Part shown: piece after piece, positions 7,137 through 15,614 of the stretch | Layout: each line of letters begins with the position of its first letter | Position numbering within the stretch: position 1 is the stretch's first letter | From: Rhodopseudomonas palustris | GTDB lineage: Bacteria; Pseudomonadota; Alphaproteobacteria; Rhizobiales; Xanthobacteraceae | Length of the DNA stretch: 64,000 nucleotides | Direction: 5' to 3' | Assembly: GCF_007005445.1 (NCBI RefSeq) | Contig: NZ_CP041387.1 | Location: 3,859,501 to 3,923,500 of the forward strand | The notes under the pieces: generated by a model | What the model was told of the DNA's origin: nothing | The model's database searches: none | What the model saw: only the letters and a program-made list of their open reading frames with translations | Position numbers and translations under genes: made by a program

Positions 7137-9047
7137 TCAGCTATGGCTCTTCAGCGCCGAGGAGATGTCGTCGAGCGCGGTGGGGTCTTCGATCGTGGCC
7201 GGCATCGTCCAGGCGTCGCCGTCGGCGATCTTCTTGATGGTGCCGCGCAGGATCTTGCCGGAGCGGGTCTTCGGCAGCCGCGGCACGGTGACGGCCAGCT
7301 TGAACGCCGCGACCGGGCCGAGCTTGTCGCGCACCAGCTTGACGATCTCCTTCTCGATCTCGGCCGGATCGCGGGCAACGCCGCTCTTCAGCACGATCAG
7401 GCCGCACGGCACCTCGCCCTTGATCGGATCGTTGATGCCGAGCACGGCGCATTCGGCGACGTCCGGATGCGAGGCCAGGATCTCCTCCATGCCGCCGGTC
7501 GACAGCCGGTGGCCGGCGACGTTGATGATGTCGTCGGTGCGACCCATCACGAAGACGTAGCCGTCGTCATCGACATAGCCGGCGTCGGAGGTCTTGTAGT
7601 AGCCGGGGAAGTCGGCGAAGTAGCTCTCGCGGCAGCGCTCGTCCTGTTGCCACAGCGTCGGCAGATTGCCGGGCGGCAGCGGCAGCTTGATCACGATCGA
7701 GCCCATCGTCCCCGCCGGCACCGGCTTGGTGCCTTCGTCGACGACTTCGAGCTTGTAGCCGGGCATCGGCACCGTCGGCGAGCCGTGCTTGACCGGCAAC
7801 AGGCCGAGGCCGACCGGATTGCCGGCGATGCACCAGCCGGTTTCGGTCTGCCACCAGTGATCGATCACCGGCACCTTGAGCTGCTGCTCGGCCCATTCCA
7901 CCGTCGGCGGATCGGCGCGTTCGCCCGCCAGGAACAGGGTGCGGAATTTCGACAGATCGTATTTGCGGATGAAGCTGCCGTCGCCGTCTTCCTTGCGGAT
8001 CGCGCGGAACGCGGTCGGCGCCGTGAACAGCGCCACCGCGCCGTGCTCGGCGATCACCCGCCAGAACGCGCCGGCGTCGGGGGTGCCGACCGGCTTGCCT
8101 TCGTACATGATCGTGGTCGCGCCGTGGATCAGCGGGCCGTAGATGATGTAGCTGTGGCCGACCACCCAGCCGATGTCGGAGGCGCACCACCACACTTCGC
8201 CCGGCTTGATGCCGTAGAGGTTTTCCATCGTCCATTTCAGCGCGACGAGATGGCCGCCATTGTCGCGGACCACGCCCTTCGGCTTACCGGTGGTGCCCGA
8301 GGTGTAGAGGATGTACAGCGGATCGGTGGCGTCGACCGCGACACACTCGGCTTTCTTGCCGGCGGCGAGCGCTTGCTCGCGCAGGCCTGCCCAGTCGTGA
8401 TCGCGGCCCGGCTTCAGCTCGCAATCCTGCTGCGGCCGCTTCAGGATGATGCAGGCTTCCGGCTTCACCGAAGCGAGTTCGATCGCCTCGTCCAGCAGCG
8501 GCTTGTACTTGACGATGCGGCCCGGCTCGATGCCGCAGCTCGCCGACAGGATCAGCTTCGGCTTTGCATCCTCGATACGGGTGGCGAGCTCCTTGGCGGC
8601 GAAGCCGCCGAACACCACCGAATGCACCGCGCCGATACGGGCGCAGGCCAGCATCGCCACCATCGATTCCGGCACCATCGGCATATAGAGGATGACGCGG
8701 TCACCCTTCTGCACGCCGAAATCCTGCATGATCGCAGCGAGCGTCTGCACCTCGCGCAGCATCTCGGCATAGGTGAATTTGGACGTCGTGCCGGTCAGCG
8801 GCGAGTCGTGGATCAGCGCGAGCTGATCGGCACGGCCGCTGGCGACGTGGCGGTCGAGCGCGTTGTAGCAGGTGTTGACCTTGGCGCCGGGAAACCAGCG
8901 GCCGTACAGGCCGAGCGAGGCATCGAACACCTTGGTGGGCGGCTCGATCCAGTCGATGCTCTGCGCGACCTCTCCCCAGAAACCCTCCGGGTCGGCCAGC
9001 GAGCGGGCATGAACTTCGCGGTAACGGCTGTTGTCATGGATAGTCAT
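7137..9047 (-). CDS. prpE: Propionyl-CoA synthetase
   Basis: A 636-residue acyl-CoA synthetase of the ANL superfamily that activates propionate (or acetate) with ATP and CoA. The N-terminal segment SIDWIEPPTKVFD, the SCGIEPGRIVKYKPLLDEAI region and the phosphate-binding loop YTSGTTGKPKGVVRD (residues 248-260) are typical of PrpE rather than Acs. WWQTETGWCI is the ANL motif A5. The C-terminal domain has the acylatable lysine in PKTRSGKILRG, where this class is commonly controlled by reversible acylation. The start at 9047 has a GGGAGCG site upstream. A weak 7-bp hairpin without a U tract lies downstream (7096-7118). Confidence 0.9.
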   Translation of the reverse strand: MTIHDNSRYREVHARSLADPEGFWGEVAQSIDWIEPPTKVFDASLGLYGRWFPGAKVNTCYNALDRHVASGRADQLALIHDSPLTGTTSKFTYAEMLREVQTLAAIMQDFGVQKGDRVILYMPMVPESMVAMLACARIGAVHSVVFGGFAAKELATRIEDAKPKLILSASCGIEPGRIVKYKPLLDEAIELASVKPEACIILKRPQQDCELKPGRDHDWAGLREQALAAGKKAECVAVDATDPLYILYTSGTTGKPKGVVRDNGGHLVALKWTMENLYGIKPGEVWWCASDIGWVVGHSYIIYGPLIHGATTIMYEGKPVGTPDAGAFWRVIAEHGAVALFTAPTAFRAIRKEDGDGSFIRKYDLSKFRTLFLAGERADPPTVEWAEQQLKVPVIDHWWQTETGWCIAGNPVGLGLLPVKHGSPTVPMPGYKLEVVDEGTKPVPAGTMGSIVIKLPLPPGNLPTLWQQDERCRESYFADFPGYYKTSDAGYVDDDGYVFVMGRTDDIINVAGHRLSTGGMEEILASHPDVAECAVLGINDPIKGEVPCGLIVLKSGVARDPAEIEKEIVKLVRDKLGPVAAFKLAVTVPRLPKTRSGKILRGTIKKIADGDAWTMPATIEDPTALDDISSALKSHS

Positions 9048-9227
9048 GGCGTCACGCTCCCGTGGATCTCAAGGCGGTTTGCCCGCCATGTCCGGCTTTT
9101 AGGCGCGGTACGCAACCCCGCCTTTGTTCCTAATCAAGCCGCATCCTTTGGTTCGGTCCGGCCCGGGCGGCATTGTGGCGAGCTGCCAACGGGTTGCAAG
9201 CGCCTGCCGGAGAGCTGGGGTCGACGT

Positions 9228-9350
9228 CTAGCTGCCGCCCGCTCCCGACAATTGCCGCAGGCGTGCTTCCAGAGCGGCGCGCAGATCGTAGCCGGGACGG
9301 CCGAAGCCGGCGTCGCGCGCGGCAACGAAGGAAGTGTGTGCCTTCTTCAG
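9228..9350 (-). pseudogene. Out-of-frame C-terminal remainder of the TPR/LprI-type protein
   Basis: In the frame one base off from the gene at 9347-9982 the sequence reads LKKAHTSFVAARDAGFGRPG and then a helix ending LRQLSGAGGS. This is the expected end of a DUF1311/LprI-like domain (R-x-F-x-x-A-R-D-A motif). Restoring one base near 9349 would join AVLR directly to LKKAH. It is either a frameshift mutation or a sequence error; no slippery heptamer was identified. Confidence 0.6.
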
Positions 9351-9982
9351 CGCAGTACCGCCGGCTGGCCGGCGCTGTCGCGGAGCGCCCGGCGGTACAG
9401 AGCGTCGATCCGCCGGTCGAGATCGGCCAGCGCCGGATCGGCGCAGATCGCCTTGTCCACAGCCTTGCGGGCGCCACGGCAGTCGAAGCTCGGCCTGCCG
9501 GCCAATGCCTGCTGCATTCCGGCGCGTTCGACCTCGAGCGCCAGCGCCTTGTGGTTGGCACGCGCCGCGACGTGACCAGGCCGCAGCTTCAGGGCGGCGG
9601 CGAAATCGGTCAACGCCTTGCGCGCATCGCCCTTGCCGCGCCACAGCTCGCCGCGGGCATTGAGCGCGTCGGGCTGTTTCGGATCGACCCGCAGCGCATC
9701 GTCGTAGTCGGCGATGGCGCGATCGACCTGGCCGATCCGGGCGTGGGCGGCGGCCCGCGCCAGCAACGCCTTGACGCGCTGCTCCCGATCGGTCTCGCGG
9801 CTGTCGATCACCTTGCTGCACAGCGCGATGGTGTGCCGATCGTCCGGCAGGTTCGCCGCGGCCAGGCACGCGCCCGGATCAGCGGTCGGATCGTCCGGCG
9901 GCTCGCCACCGGTGGCGAACGCCGGGGGCCCGGCGACAGCCGCTGCGATCAGGAGACTCGCGGCAATGAAAACAACGCGCAT
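9347..9982 (-). CDS. Exported TPR protein with truncated LprI/DUF1311-like domain
   Basis: A 211-residue protein with a signal peptide (MRVVFIAASLLIAAAVAG through AFA), two to three tetratricopeptide repeats around residues 75-150 (DRAIADYDDALRVDPKQPDA, RKALTDFAAALKLRPGH), and the start of a DUF1311/LprI-type domain with conserved cysteines (FDCRGARKAVDKAICADPAL). The stop at 9347 cuts that domain, and the remainder continues in another frame to 9228. ATG at 9982 is preferred over an in-frame TTG at 10009 because it begins the signal peptide. The role is unknown; periplasmic protein interaction is the likely mode. Confidence 0.7.
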   Translation of the reverse strand: MRVVFIAASLLIAAAVAGPPAFATGGEPPDDPTADPGACLAAANLPDDRHTIALCSKVIDSRETDREQRVKALLARAAAHARIGQVDRAIADYDDALRVDPKQPDALNARGELWRGKGDARKALTDFAAALKLRPGHVAARANHKALALEVERAGMQQALAGRPSFDCRGARKAVDKAICADPALADLDRRIDALYRRALRDSAGQPAVLR

Positions 9983-10033
9983 CGATAGAACTACCGCTTC
10001 GTACTTCAAATCAGCGTCGTTTCATTCCTCTTC

Positions 10034-10122
10034 GTCGTGCCCGGGCTTGACCCGGGCATCCACGTCTTTCAAGCGCGCCGTGCACTTGTCCGTGGATGGC
10101 CGGGTCAAGCCCGGCCATGACG
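10034..10122. repeat. Dispersed palindromic repeat, family B, copy 1
   Basis: Two nested hairpins, GCCCGGGCTTGACCCGGGC and GGCCGGGTCAAGCCCGGCC, are joined by a spacer and flanked by GTCGTG/CATGACG. A related copy lies at 15514-15589. Such GGGCTTGACCCGG elements are abundant between genes in this bacterial family. Confidence 0.8.
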
Positions 10123-10146
10123 TGGGGAAGCGTGAAGCGCTGCTGC

Positions 10147-10950
10147 TTAGTTCACCTTCAGCGTCAGGCCGCCGTCGACCACCAGTTCGATGCCGGTGAC
10201 GTATTTGGATTCGTCGCTGGCGAGAAACAATGCGGCATTTGCAACGTCCCAGGCTTCGCCCATATGGCCCATCGGCACCTGGGCGTCGCGCGCGCGCCAC
10301 ATCGCGTCGACATCGCCGCCCGCATAGCTGGCGGCGAGGCCGGCGGAGTGCGCCACCATCGGGGTCTTCATCAGCCCCGGCAGGATCGCATTCACGCGGA
10401 TATGGTCCTTGGCATATTCCCCCGCAGTGTTGCGGGTCAGCGCGTTCATCGCCGCCTTCGAGGCCGCGTAGCTGACATAGGAGATGCCGAGATATCTGAT
10501 CGACGCGATCGACGAGATGTTGATGATCGACCCGCCACCCTGACGTTGCATTACCGGCACGACGTACTTCATCGCCAGATAGGCGCTCTTCAGATTGATC
10601 GCGAACACCCGGTCCCAATCGGCCTCGGAGACGTCGACGACGCCGCCGGTCTCCGCAATGCCGACATTGTTGTCGAGCACGTCGATGCCGTCCCAGGCCT
10701 TGACGCAGGCCGCGACCATCGCCTCGACGTCGGCGGCGCGGCTGACGTCGGCGGCAAACGCGATGCCGCGACCGCCTTCGGCCTTGATGATGTCGACGGT
10801 CTCCTCTGCGGTGGCGAGATTGCGATCGACGCAGAACACCTGCGCGCCTTCTCGGGCGAACGTCACCGCGGTCGCCTTGCCGTTACCCCAGCCGGGACCG
10901 ATCGAACCGGCGCCGACCACCAGCGCAGTTTTGCCTTCAAGTCGTGGCAT
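10147..10950 (-). CDS. Short-chain dehydrogenase/reductase
   Basis: A 267-residue classical SDR that oxidises or reduces an unidentified alcohol/ketone with NAD(P). The cofactor loop is unusual: VVGAGSIGPGWGNGKATA in place of the common TGxxxGxG, an insertion seen in some SDR subgroups. NNVG stands for the structural NNAG motif. The catalytic set is Ser in INISSIAS and YAASK (Tyr/Lys). The C-terminal VDGGLTLKVN is typical. Asp in FCVDRN after strand 2 favours NAD over NADP. ATG at 10950 (GGAACA upstream) is preferred to the in-frame GTG at 10965. It lies 98 bp downstream of the radical SAM gene on the same strand. Confidence 0.85.
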   Translation of the reverse strand: MPRLEGKTALVVGAGSIGPGWGNGKATAVTFAREGAQVFCVDRNLATAEETVDIIKAEGGRGIAFAADVSRAADVEAMVAACVKAWDGIDVLDNNVGIAETGGVVDVSEADWDRVFAINLKSAYLAMKYVVPVMQRQGGGSIINISSIASIRYLGISYVSYAASKAAMNALTRNTAGEYAKDHIRVNAILPGLMKTPMVAHSAGLAASYAGGDVDAMWRARDAQVPMGHMGEAWDVANAALFLASDESKYVTGIELVVDGGLTLKVN

Positions 10951-11048
10951 ATTCTGTTGTTCCACTACACGCTACGGCCGCGCCATCACGGGCGCGGGCC
11001 TACTCCGCCCTCGCCGTCGGGCAACTCGGCACCCGCGACGAGGGCTGA

Positions 11049-12824
11049 TTACGGCGTCCCGTGCGTGAGATCAAACACCTTCTTCTGGTGGGCGACGGCC
11101 TGCTTGGCGCTGGCGCTCTGGGTGAAGAGGTCGAGCGAATCCGCATCGTCGTCCGACACCGGCGTCAGCGCCTGATCGCTGTAGGCCAGCCGCTGCGGAT
11201 CGCGCGCGACGCGGATGCCGATCGCCGCGACTTTGGTGAACGCAGCCAGAATGGCGCCGGTCTTGCGTACGCTATCGAGCGCAAAACGCGGCCAGAACAG
11301 CAGCGCATTCGGCGCGGCAAGACCGGGCCGCCGCTCCGACGGGTGCCGTTGCCGGAACAGCCCGCATTGCAGCGGGTGCACACCCTCCACCCGCACGGCG
11401 GTCGAGAAGATCGCCAGCAGCTTGACCAGGCTGCTGATCTTGATCCCGGTCGCCGCCGCACGTCGCAGCAGTGTCTCGATGTGCTCGGGCGTGTAGTAAC
11501 GACTCCATGCCTCGCGATAGATCGCTTCCCATTCGGACCGCGACATCAACGGATGCGCGGTGCAGACGTGCTCGACGTCGTAGGTGTTGAGATCCGGGTC
11601 CATCGCAACGCCGGCGCGCCACAACGCCTGATGGTCCTCCGAACCCGGCAGTGGCGTCAGGCAGAAGAATTCCATGACGTCGATCGGCAGTTCGCGCTTG
11701 ATGATGTCGATGTCGGCGCGGATCGATTCCGGCGTGTCGGCCGGGAAGCCGAGGATGTAACCGGCCAGCGTGATGATGCCGTGATCCTTCCAGGCCAGCA
11801 GCATCGTGCGATATTCGGTGATCTTGTTCTGCCGCTTGTTGGCGGTGAGCAGATTGGCCGGATTGATGTTCTCCAGCCCGATGAACACTCGCGTCACGCC
11901 GGCGCGCTTGGCCTTCTCGATGAAGCGCGGGATCTTGTGACACAGGGTGTCGACCTGGATCATGAAGCCGAGCGGGATGTCTTCGGTCTCGCGTATCTGG
12001 ATCAGCCGGTCGAGGATCGCCTCCCAATCCTTGTTGCGGGCGAAGTTGTCGTCGGTGATGAAGTACTTGCTGATGCCCTGCGCCCAGTTTCGGCGCACCA
12101 TCGCCTCGATGTCGTCGGGGGTGCGGTAGCGCGACTTGCGGCCCTGCACGTTGATGATGGTGCAGAACGAGCACTGATACGGACAGCCGCGCCCGGCATC
12201 GACGCTGGTCGACAGGCCGAGTGTCCGCTTGATGGTGGCGAGCGGCAGATACGGCGCCGGCACGCCCTCGATCCCGGGCAGATCGTTGAGGAAGTTGTAG
12301 ACCGGCTGCAACTGCCCGGCCGCCGCATCCTGCAGCACGCCGTCGAACCGGCCGCCCTCGGCCTCGCCGGCAAACATCGCCACGCCCATGTCGCGGCAGT
12401 CGTCGAGCCCGATCGCCTTGCCGTCGAGCATCGCCAGGCAGCCGGAGACGTGAAACCCGCCCATCACCACCGGCACGCCGCGGACGCGGAACGGCCGGGC
12501 GATGTCGAGCGCGCGCGGATATTGGTTGGACTGCACCCCGACCAGCGCCACCAGACCGAAATTGCCGTTGCGGGCGAAACGGTCGAGCAGCGCCGGAACA
12601 TCGATCCGGGTATTGAACTCGTCCATCGCCTCGATCTCGAACTCGACATCGGCGCCGAGCACCTGGCGTGCGGCTACATCGGCTGCGATGCCGTACAGCG
12701 TGGCGAGCGAATTGGAGGGGATGATCCCGCGCCACCAGCGCAGGACGTAGCCGTCGTCGTCGTAATGCGACGGCTTGATCAGCAGCAGTATGAACTTCCG
12801 CTTCGCGCATGCGACCGGACCCAT
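11049..12824 (-). CDS. B12-binding-domain radical SAM protein
   Basis: A 591-residue protein with an N-terminal cobalamin-binding-like Rossmann region (to about residue 160, with VPVVMGGFHVSG) and a radical SAM core. Cys214, Cys218 and Cys221 in GRGCPYQCSFC (Cx3Cx2C) bind the 4Fe-4S cluster. GLENINPANL and AGYILGFPADTPE are the typical later barrel strands. Such enzymes methylate or rearrange unactivated carbons, often in lipid (hopanoid), pigment or natural-product pathways; the substrate is not evident here. ATG at 12824 has AAGGTG 6 nt upstream, better than an in-frame GTG three codons earlier. Confidence 0.85.
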   Translation of the reverse strand: MGPVACAKRKFILLLIKPSHYDDDGYVLRWWRGIIPSNSLATLYGIAADVAARQVLGADVEFEIEAMDEFNTRIDVPALLDRFARNGNFGLVALVGVQSNQYPRALDIARPFRVRGVPVVMGGFHVSGCLAMLDGKAIGLDDCRDMGVAMFAGEAEGGRFDGVLQDAAAGQLQPVYNFLNDLPGIEGVPAPYLPLATIKRTLGLSTSVDAGRGCPYQCSFCTIINVQGRKSRYRTPDDIEAMVRRNWAQGISKYFITDDNFARNKDWEAILDRLIQIRETEDIPLGFMIQVDTLCHKIPRFIEKAKRAGVTRVFIGLENINPANLLTANKRQNKITEYRTMLLAWKDHGIITLAGYILGFPADTPESIRADIDIIKRELPIDVMEFFCLTPLPGSEDHQALWRAGVAMDPDLNTYDVEHVCTAHPLMSRSEWEAIYREAWSRYYTPEHIETLLRRAAATGIKISSLVKLLAIFSTAVRVEGVHPLQCGLFRQRHPSERRPGLAAPNALLFWPRFALDSVRKTGAILAAFTKVAAIGIRVARDPQRLAYSDQALTPVSDDDADSLDLFTQSASAKQAVAHQKKVFDLTHGTP

Positions 12825-12972
12825 CGGTGACACCTTTCCCTGGAACCGGCCGAGCGCCCGCCGAGCGGGCGATCTGTATCGCCTGCACTGTGCCTGCGCT
12901 TCCGCTGAGACCGCAAGCGATTATTCGGAAGCAGGGGGGGCGTTATTCAACCGGCAGCAATGCGCTGAAAGG

Positions 12973-13347
12973 CTAGTCCGGGCAGCTAATGAGCGTGATC
13001 GGCTGCGCGCCAATGGGGTGTCCGACGATCTCGGAGAAGCTGCGGCAGCCTCCCTCCGCGCACAGCCGCCATTCGCCCGCCATCCCGGAGTTGCCGAGCA
13101 TCAGCTCGCGCTGCGGCGGGCGCGTCACCCGCCATTGAAACCAGCCATCGACCAACCGCGCCTCCGGCGCCGGCTCCATGCCGGCACCGCTGCCTTTGAC
13201 GCGGGCGGCGATCAGCTCAAGGCCCTGCGGGGTCACCCGCCAGTCTTCCTGCCATTCGGTCTTCTCGATCGAGTGCGTCCAGGCCAACGTGAAGGCGGCG
13301 ACCGCCAGCGTCTTGATCACGCCGGCGGACGCGACGCAGAGGCTCAT
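12973..13347 (-). CDS. DUF1850 protein, TRAP-operon accessory
   Basis: A 124-residue DUF1850 protein with an N-terminal hydrophobic segment (VIKTLAVAAFTLAWTHSIEK). The family signature is WTHSIEKTEWQEDWRVT, followed by GSGAGMEP and a cysteine pair in WRLCAEGGCRSF. DUF1850 genes are known to travel with fused TRAP permeases and TAXI binding proteins, as here. Its ATG overlaps the permease stop by 4 nt (ATGA), indicating translational coupling. The role in uptake is unproven; a periplasm-facing accessory is plausible. Confidence 0.85.
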   Translation of the reverse strand: MSLCVASAGVIKTLAVAAFTLAWTHSIEKTEWQEDWRVTPQGLELIAARVKGSGAGMEPAPEARLVDGWFQWRVTRPPQRELMLGNSGMAGEWRLCAEGGCRSFSEIVGHPIGAQPITLISCPD

Positions 13348-15464
13348 GCCGCGGCTACCGCGCTACGCGGCCGCTGCCGCCATTGCCAGCCGACGATCAG
13401 CGCCGCGATCACGAAACCCGCATAGTCGCTGTAGCGAAATTCGCCGAGCAGGCAGACCGCCGCCGCAAATGCCACCAGCCGCTCGACCACGGTCATGCGG
13501 GTGAACAGAAAACCGATCGACGCCATGCCGAACAGCCCGATCGCGAGCAGCGCCTTCAGCGTCGCATACAGCACGGCGCCGTAGAAGCCGAGCTCCGCGG
13601 CCATCGCGTCGCCGGGCTGCAGCATGAGGGCCGGCGAGTACACCGCGATGAACGGGATGACGTAGCCGGCGAGCGCGATCCGCATCGCCTCCCAGCCGAT
13701 CTTGTCGGGCTTTTCCTTGGCGATCGGCGCCGCCGCCAGCGCGGCCAACGCCACCGGCGGCGACAGGTCGGCCATGATGCCGTAGTAGAACGCGAACATA
13801 TGGCTGACGATCAGCGGCACGCCGAGATTGGCCAGCGCCGGCGCAGCCAGTGCCGCGGTGATGATGTAGGTCGGGATGGTCGGGATGCCGGTGCCGAGCA
13901 GGATCGACAGCAGCATGGTCATCACCAGCGCCAGAAACAGGCTGTGCTCGCCGAGCCCGATCACCCAACTCCCGAACACCGTGCCGACGCCGGTCTGCGT
14001 CATCATGCCGATGATGGTGCCGACGATGGCGCAGGCCATGCCGACGGTGAGCGCCGATTTGGCGCTGTCCGCCAGCGAATCCCGGCACGCGACCAAAGTC
14101 GCGCGGCCGCCGCGGGTGATCGCCGTGATTGCCACCAGCACCGCGACCACGATCAGGATCTGCATGATGTCGAGGCCGTCGCGCGACACCGCGCCGACCA
14201 CCAGCGCCAGCCCGATCCAGAACACATAACGCAGCACCGGCCTGGAGAAGCCTTGCACGATGGAAGCGCCGAGGATCAGCGCCACCGTCAGCGCCAGCCC
14301 CATCGAGCCGGCATACAGCGGGGTGAAGCCTTCGAACAGCATGAACACCAGCGCCGCCAGCGGCAACACCAGGTACCAGCGGGCGACCACGGCGCGCCAC
14401 GCGCTCGGGATCTCTGACTTCTTCATCCCGACCAGGCCATGCTTGCCGGCCTCGAGATGCACCATCCAGAACGCCGAGGCGAAGTACAGGAACGCCGGGA
14501 TCACCGCCGCCTTGACGATCACCGAGTAATCGACGCCGAGCGTCTCGGCCATAATGAAGGCGACCGCGCCCATCACCGGCGGCATGATCTGGCCGCCCAT
14601 CGAGGCGGTGGCCTCGACGCCGGCTGCGAAGGCGCGGCGGTAGCCGAACTTGATCATCAGCGGGATGGTGAACTGGCCGACGGTGACGACGTTGGCGACG
14701 CCGGACCCGGAAATCGTGCCCATCAGCCCCGAGGCGAACACCGACACCTTGGCCGGACCGCCGCGGCTGCCGCCGAACAGGCCGAGCGACACGTCGGTAA
14801 AGAGCTGGATCATGCCGGCGCGCTCGAGGAACGAGCCGAACAGGATGAACAGGAAGATGTAGGTCGCCGAGACGTAGATCGGCACGCCGTAGAAGCCCTC
14901 GGTGCCGAACGACAGATGGGTGACGACCTGATCGAAATCATAGCCGCGATGATTGAGCGGCGCCGGCAGATACTGGCCGAAGAACCAGTACAGCAGGCAG
15001 ACGCCGCACATGATCGGCAGCGCCGGTCCCATCAGCCGCCTCGTGCCCTCGAAGATCAGCACCGCCAGCAGCGTGCCGACCACCAGATCGAGATGGGTCG
15101 GGTCGCCATCGCGCAGGATCAGGTCGGCGTAGAAGATCCACTGATACAGCCCACACAGAAAGCCGAGCGCGCCGATCGACCATGCGATCGCGCGGCCGAG
15201 ATCGGTGCGGGCGGTGAAATTGCCGATCAGCCCGAAGGTGAGCAGCAACAGGAAGCCGACATGAACGCCGCGCACCACCTGGCTCGGCAGCACGTTCCAG
15301 GCCGCGATGACGAGCTGGAAGCTGGCAAAGGCGATCGCCACCGCATAGGCCAGATGACGCCAGCCGCGCGGACCGAACCCGGCCGGAAACCCGTGCTCGA
15401 AATTGTCGAACTCGACCTTGACGGCTCCGGGAGCCTGTTCGACCGCAACCTCAGCCTTCAGCAT
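13344..15464 (-). CDS. TRAP transporter fused 4TM/12TM permease
   Basis: A 706-residue polytopic inner-membrane protein in which the small (DctQ-like) and large (DctM-like) TRAP subunits are fused. The N-terminal part (to about residue 180) has four or five helices. The DctM part contains the conserved GGSRGGPAKVSVFASGLMG loop, GGQIMPPVMG and LLGTGIPTIPTYI. TRAP permeases of the TAXI class import organic acids by ion-coupled transport with a periplasmic binding protein, here the gene at 15615-16562. The permease and binding-protein genes are separated by a palindromic repeat of family B. DUF1850 follows with a 4-nt overlap. Confidence 0.93.
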   Translation of the reverse strand: MLKAEVAVEQAPGAVKVEFDNFEHGFPAGFGPRGWRHLAYAVAIAFASFQLVIAAWNVLPSQVVRGVHVGFLLLLTFGLIGNFTARTDLGRAIAWSIGALGFLCGLYQWIFYADLILRDGDPTHLDLVVGTLLAVLIFEGTRRLMGPALPIMCGVCLLYWFFGQYLPAPLNHRGYDFDQVVTHLSFGTEGFYGVPIYVSATYIFLFILFGSFLERAGMIQLFTDVSLGLFGGSRGGPAKVSVFASGLMGTISGSGVANVVTVGQFTIPLMIKFGYRRAFAAGVEATASMGGQIMPPVMGAVAFIMAETLGVDYSVIVKAAVIPAFLYFASAFWMVHLEAGKHGLVGMKKSEIPSAWRAVVARWYLVLPLAALVFMLFEGFTPLYAGSMGLALTVALILGASIVQGFSRPVLRYVFWIGLALVVGAVSRDGLDIMQILIVVAVLVAITAITRGGRATLVACRDSLADSAKSALTVGMACAIVGTIIGMMTQTGVGTVFGSWVIGLGEHSLFLALVMTMLLSILLGTGIPTIPTYIITAALAAPALANLGVPLIVSHMFAFYYGIMADLSPPVALAALAAAPIAKEKPDKIGWEAMRIALAGYVIPFIAVYSPALMLQPGDAMAAELGFYGAVLYATLKALLAIGLFGMASIGFLFTRMTVVERLVAFAAAVCLLGEFRYSDYAGFVIAALIVGWQWRQRPRSAVAAA

Positions 15465-15513
15465 GGACGCCCGTTTCCGCCGCGTGGTTCGTTGTGGGGT
15501 TTGTTATATCGGC

Positions 15514-15589
15514 GTCATGGCCGGGCTCGACCCGGCCATCCGTCCTCTTCGAAGAGCGATGGATGCGCGGGTCAGGCCCGCGCATGACG
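15514..15589. repeat. Dispersed palindromic repeat, family B, copy 2
   Basis: GGCCGGGCTCGACCCGGCC and GCGCGGGTCAGGCCCGCGC hairpins are flanked by GTCATG and CATGACG, parallel in layout to the copy at 10034-10122. This copy lies inside the TAXI-TRAP transcription unit, between the binding protein and the permease, where its hairpins could affect mRNA stability and the ratio of the two products. Confidence 0.8.
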
Positions 15590-15614
15590 ATATCACGGGT
15601 GTTCGAGGTCGCGC

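Noticed and set aside
6717..9575. Plus-strand open frame of 952 codons
   Set aside because: Antisense to the lipoprotein, prpE and the TPR gene, whose motifs are unequivocal. The frame crosses a repeat and several gene boundaries.
11061..12830. Plus-strand open frame of 589 codons
   Set aside because: Exact shadow of the radical SAM gene; no recognisable domain.
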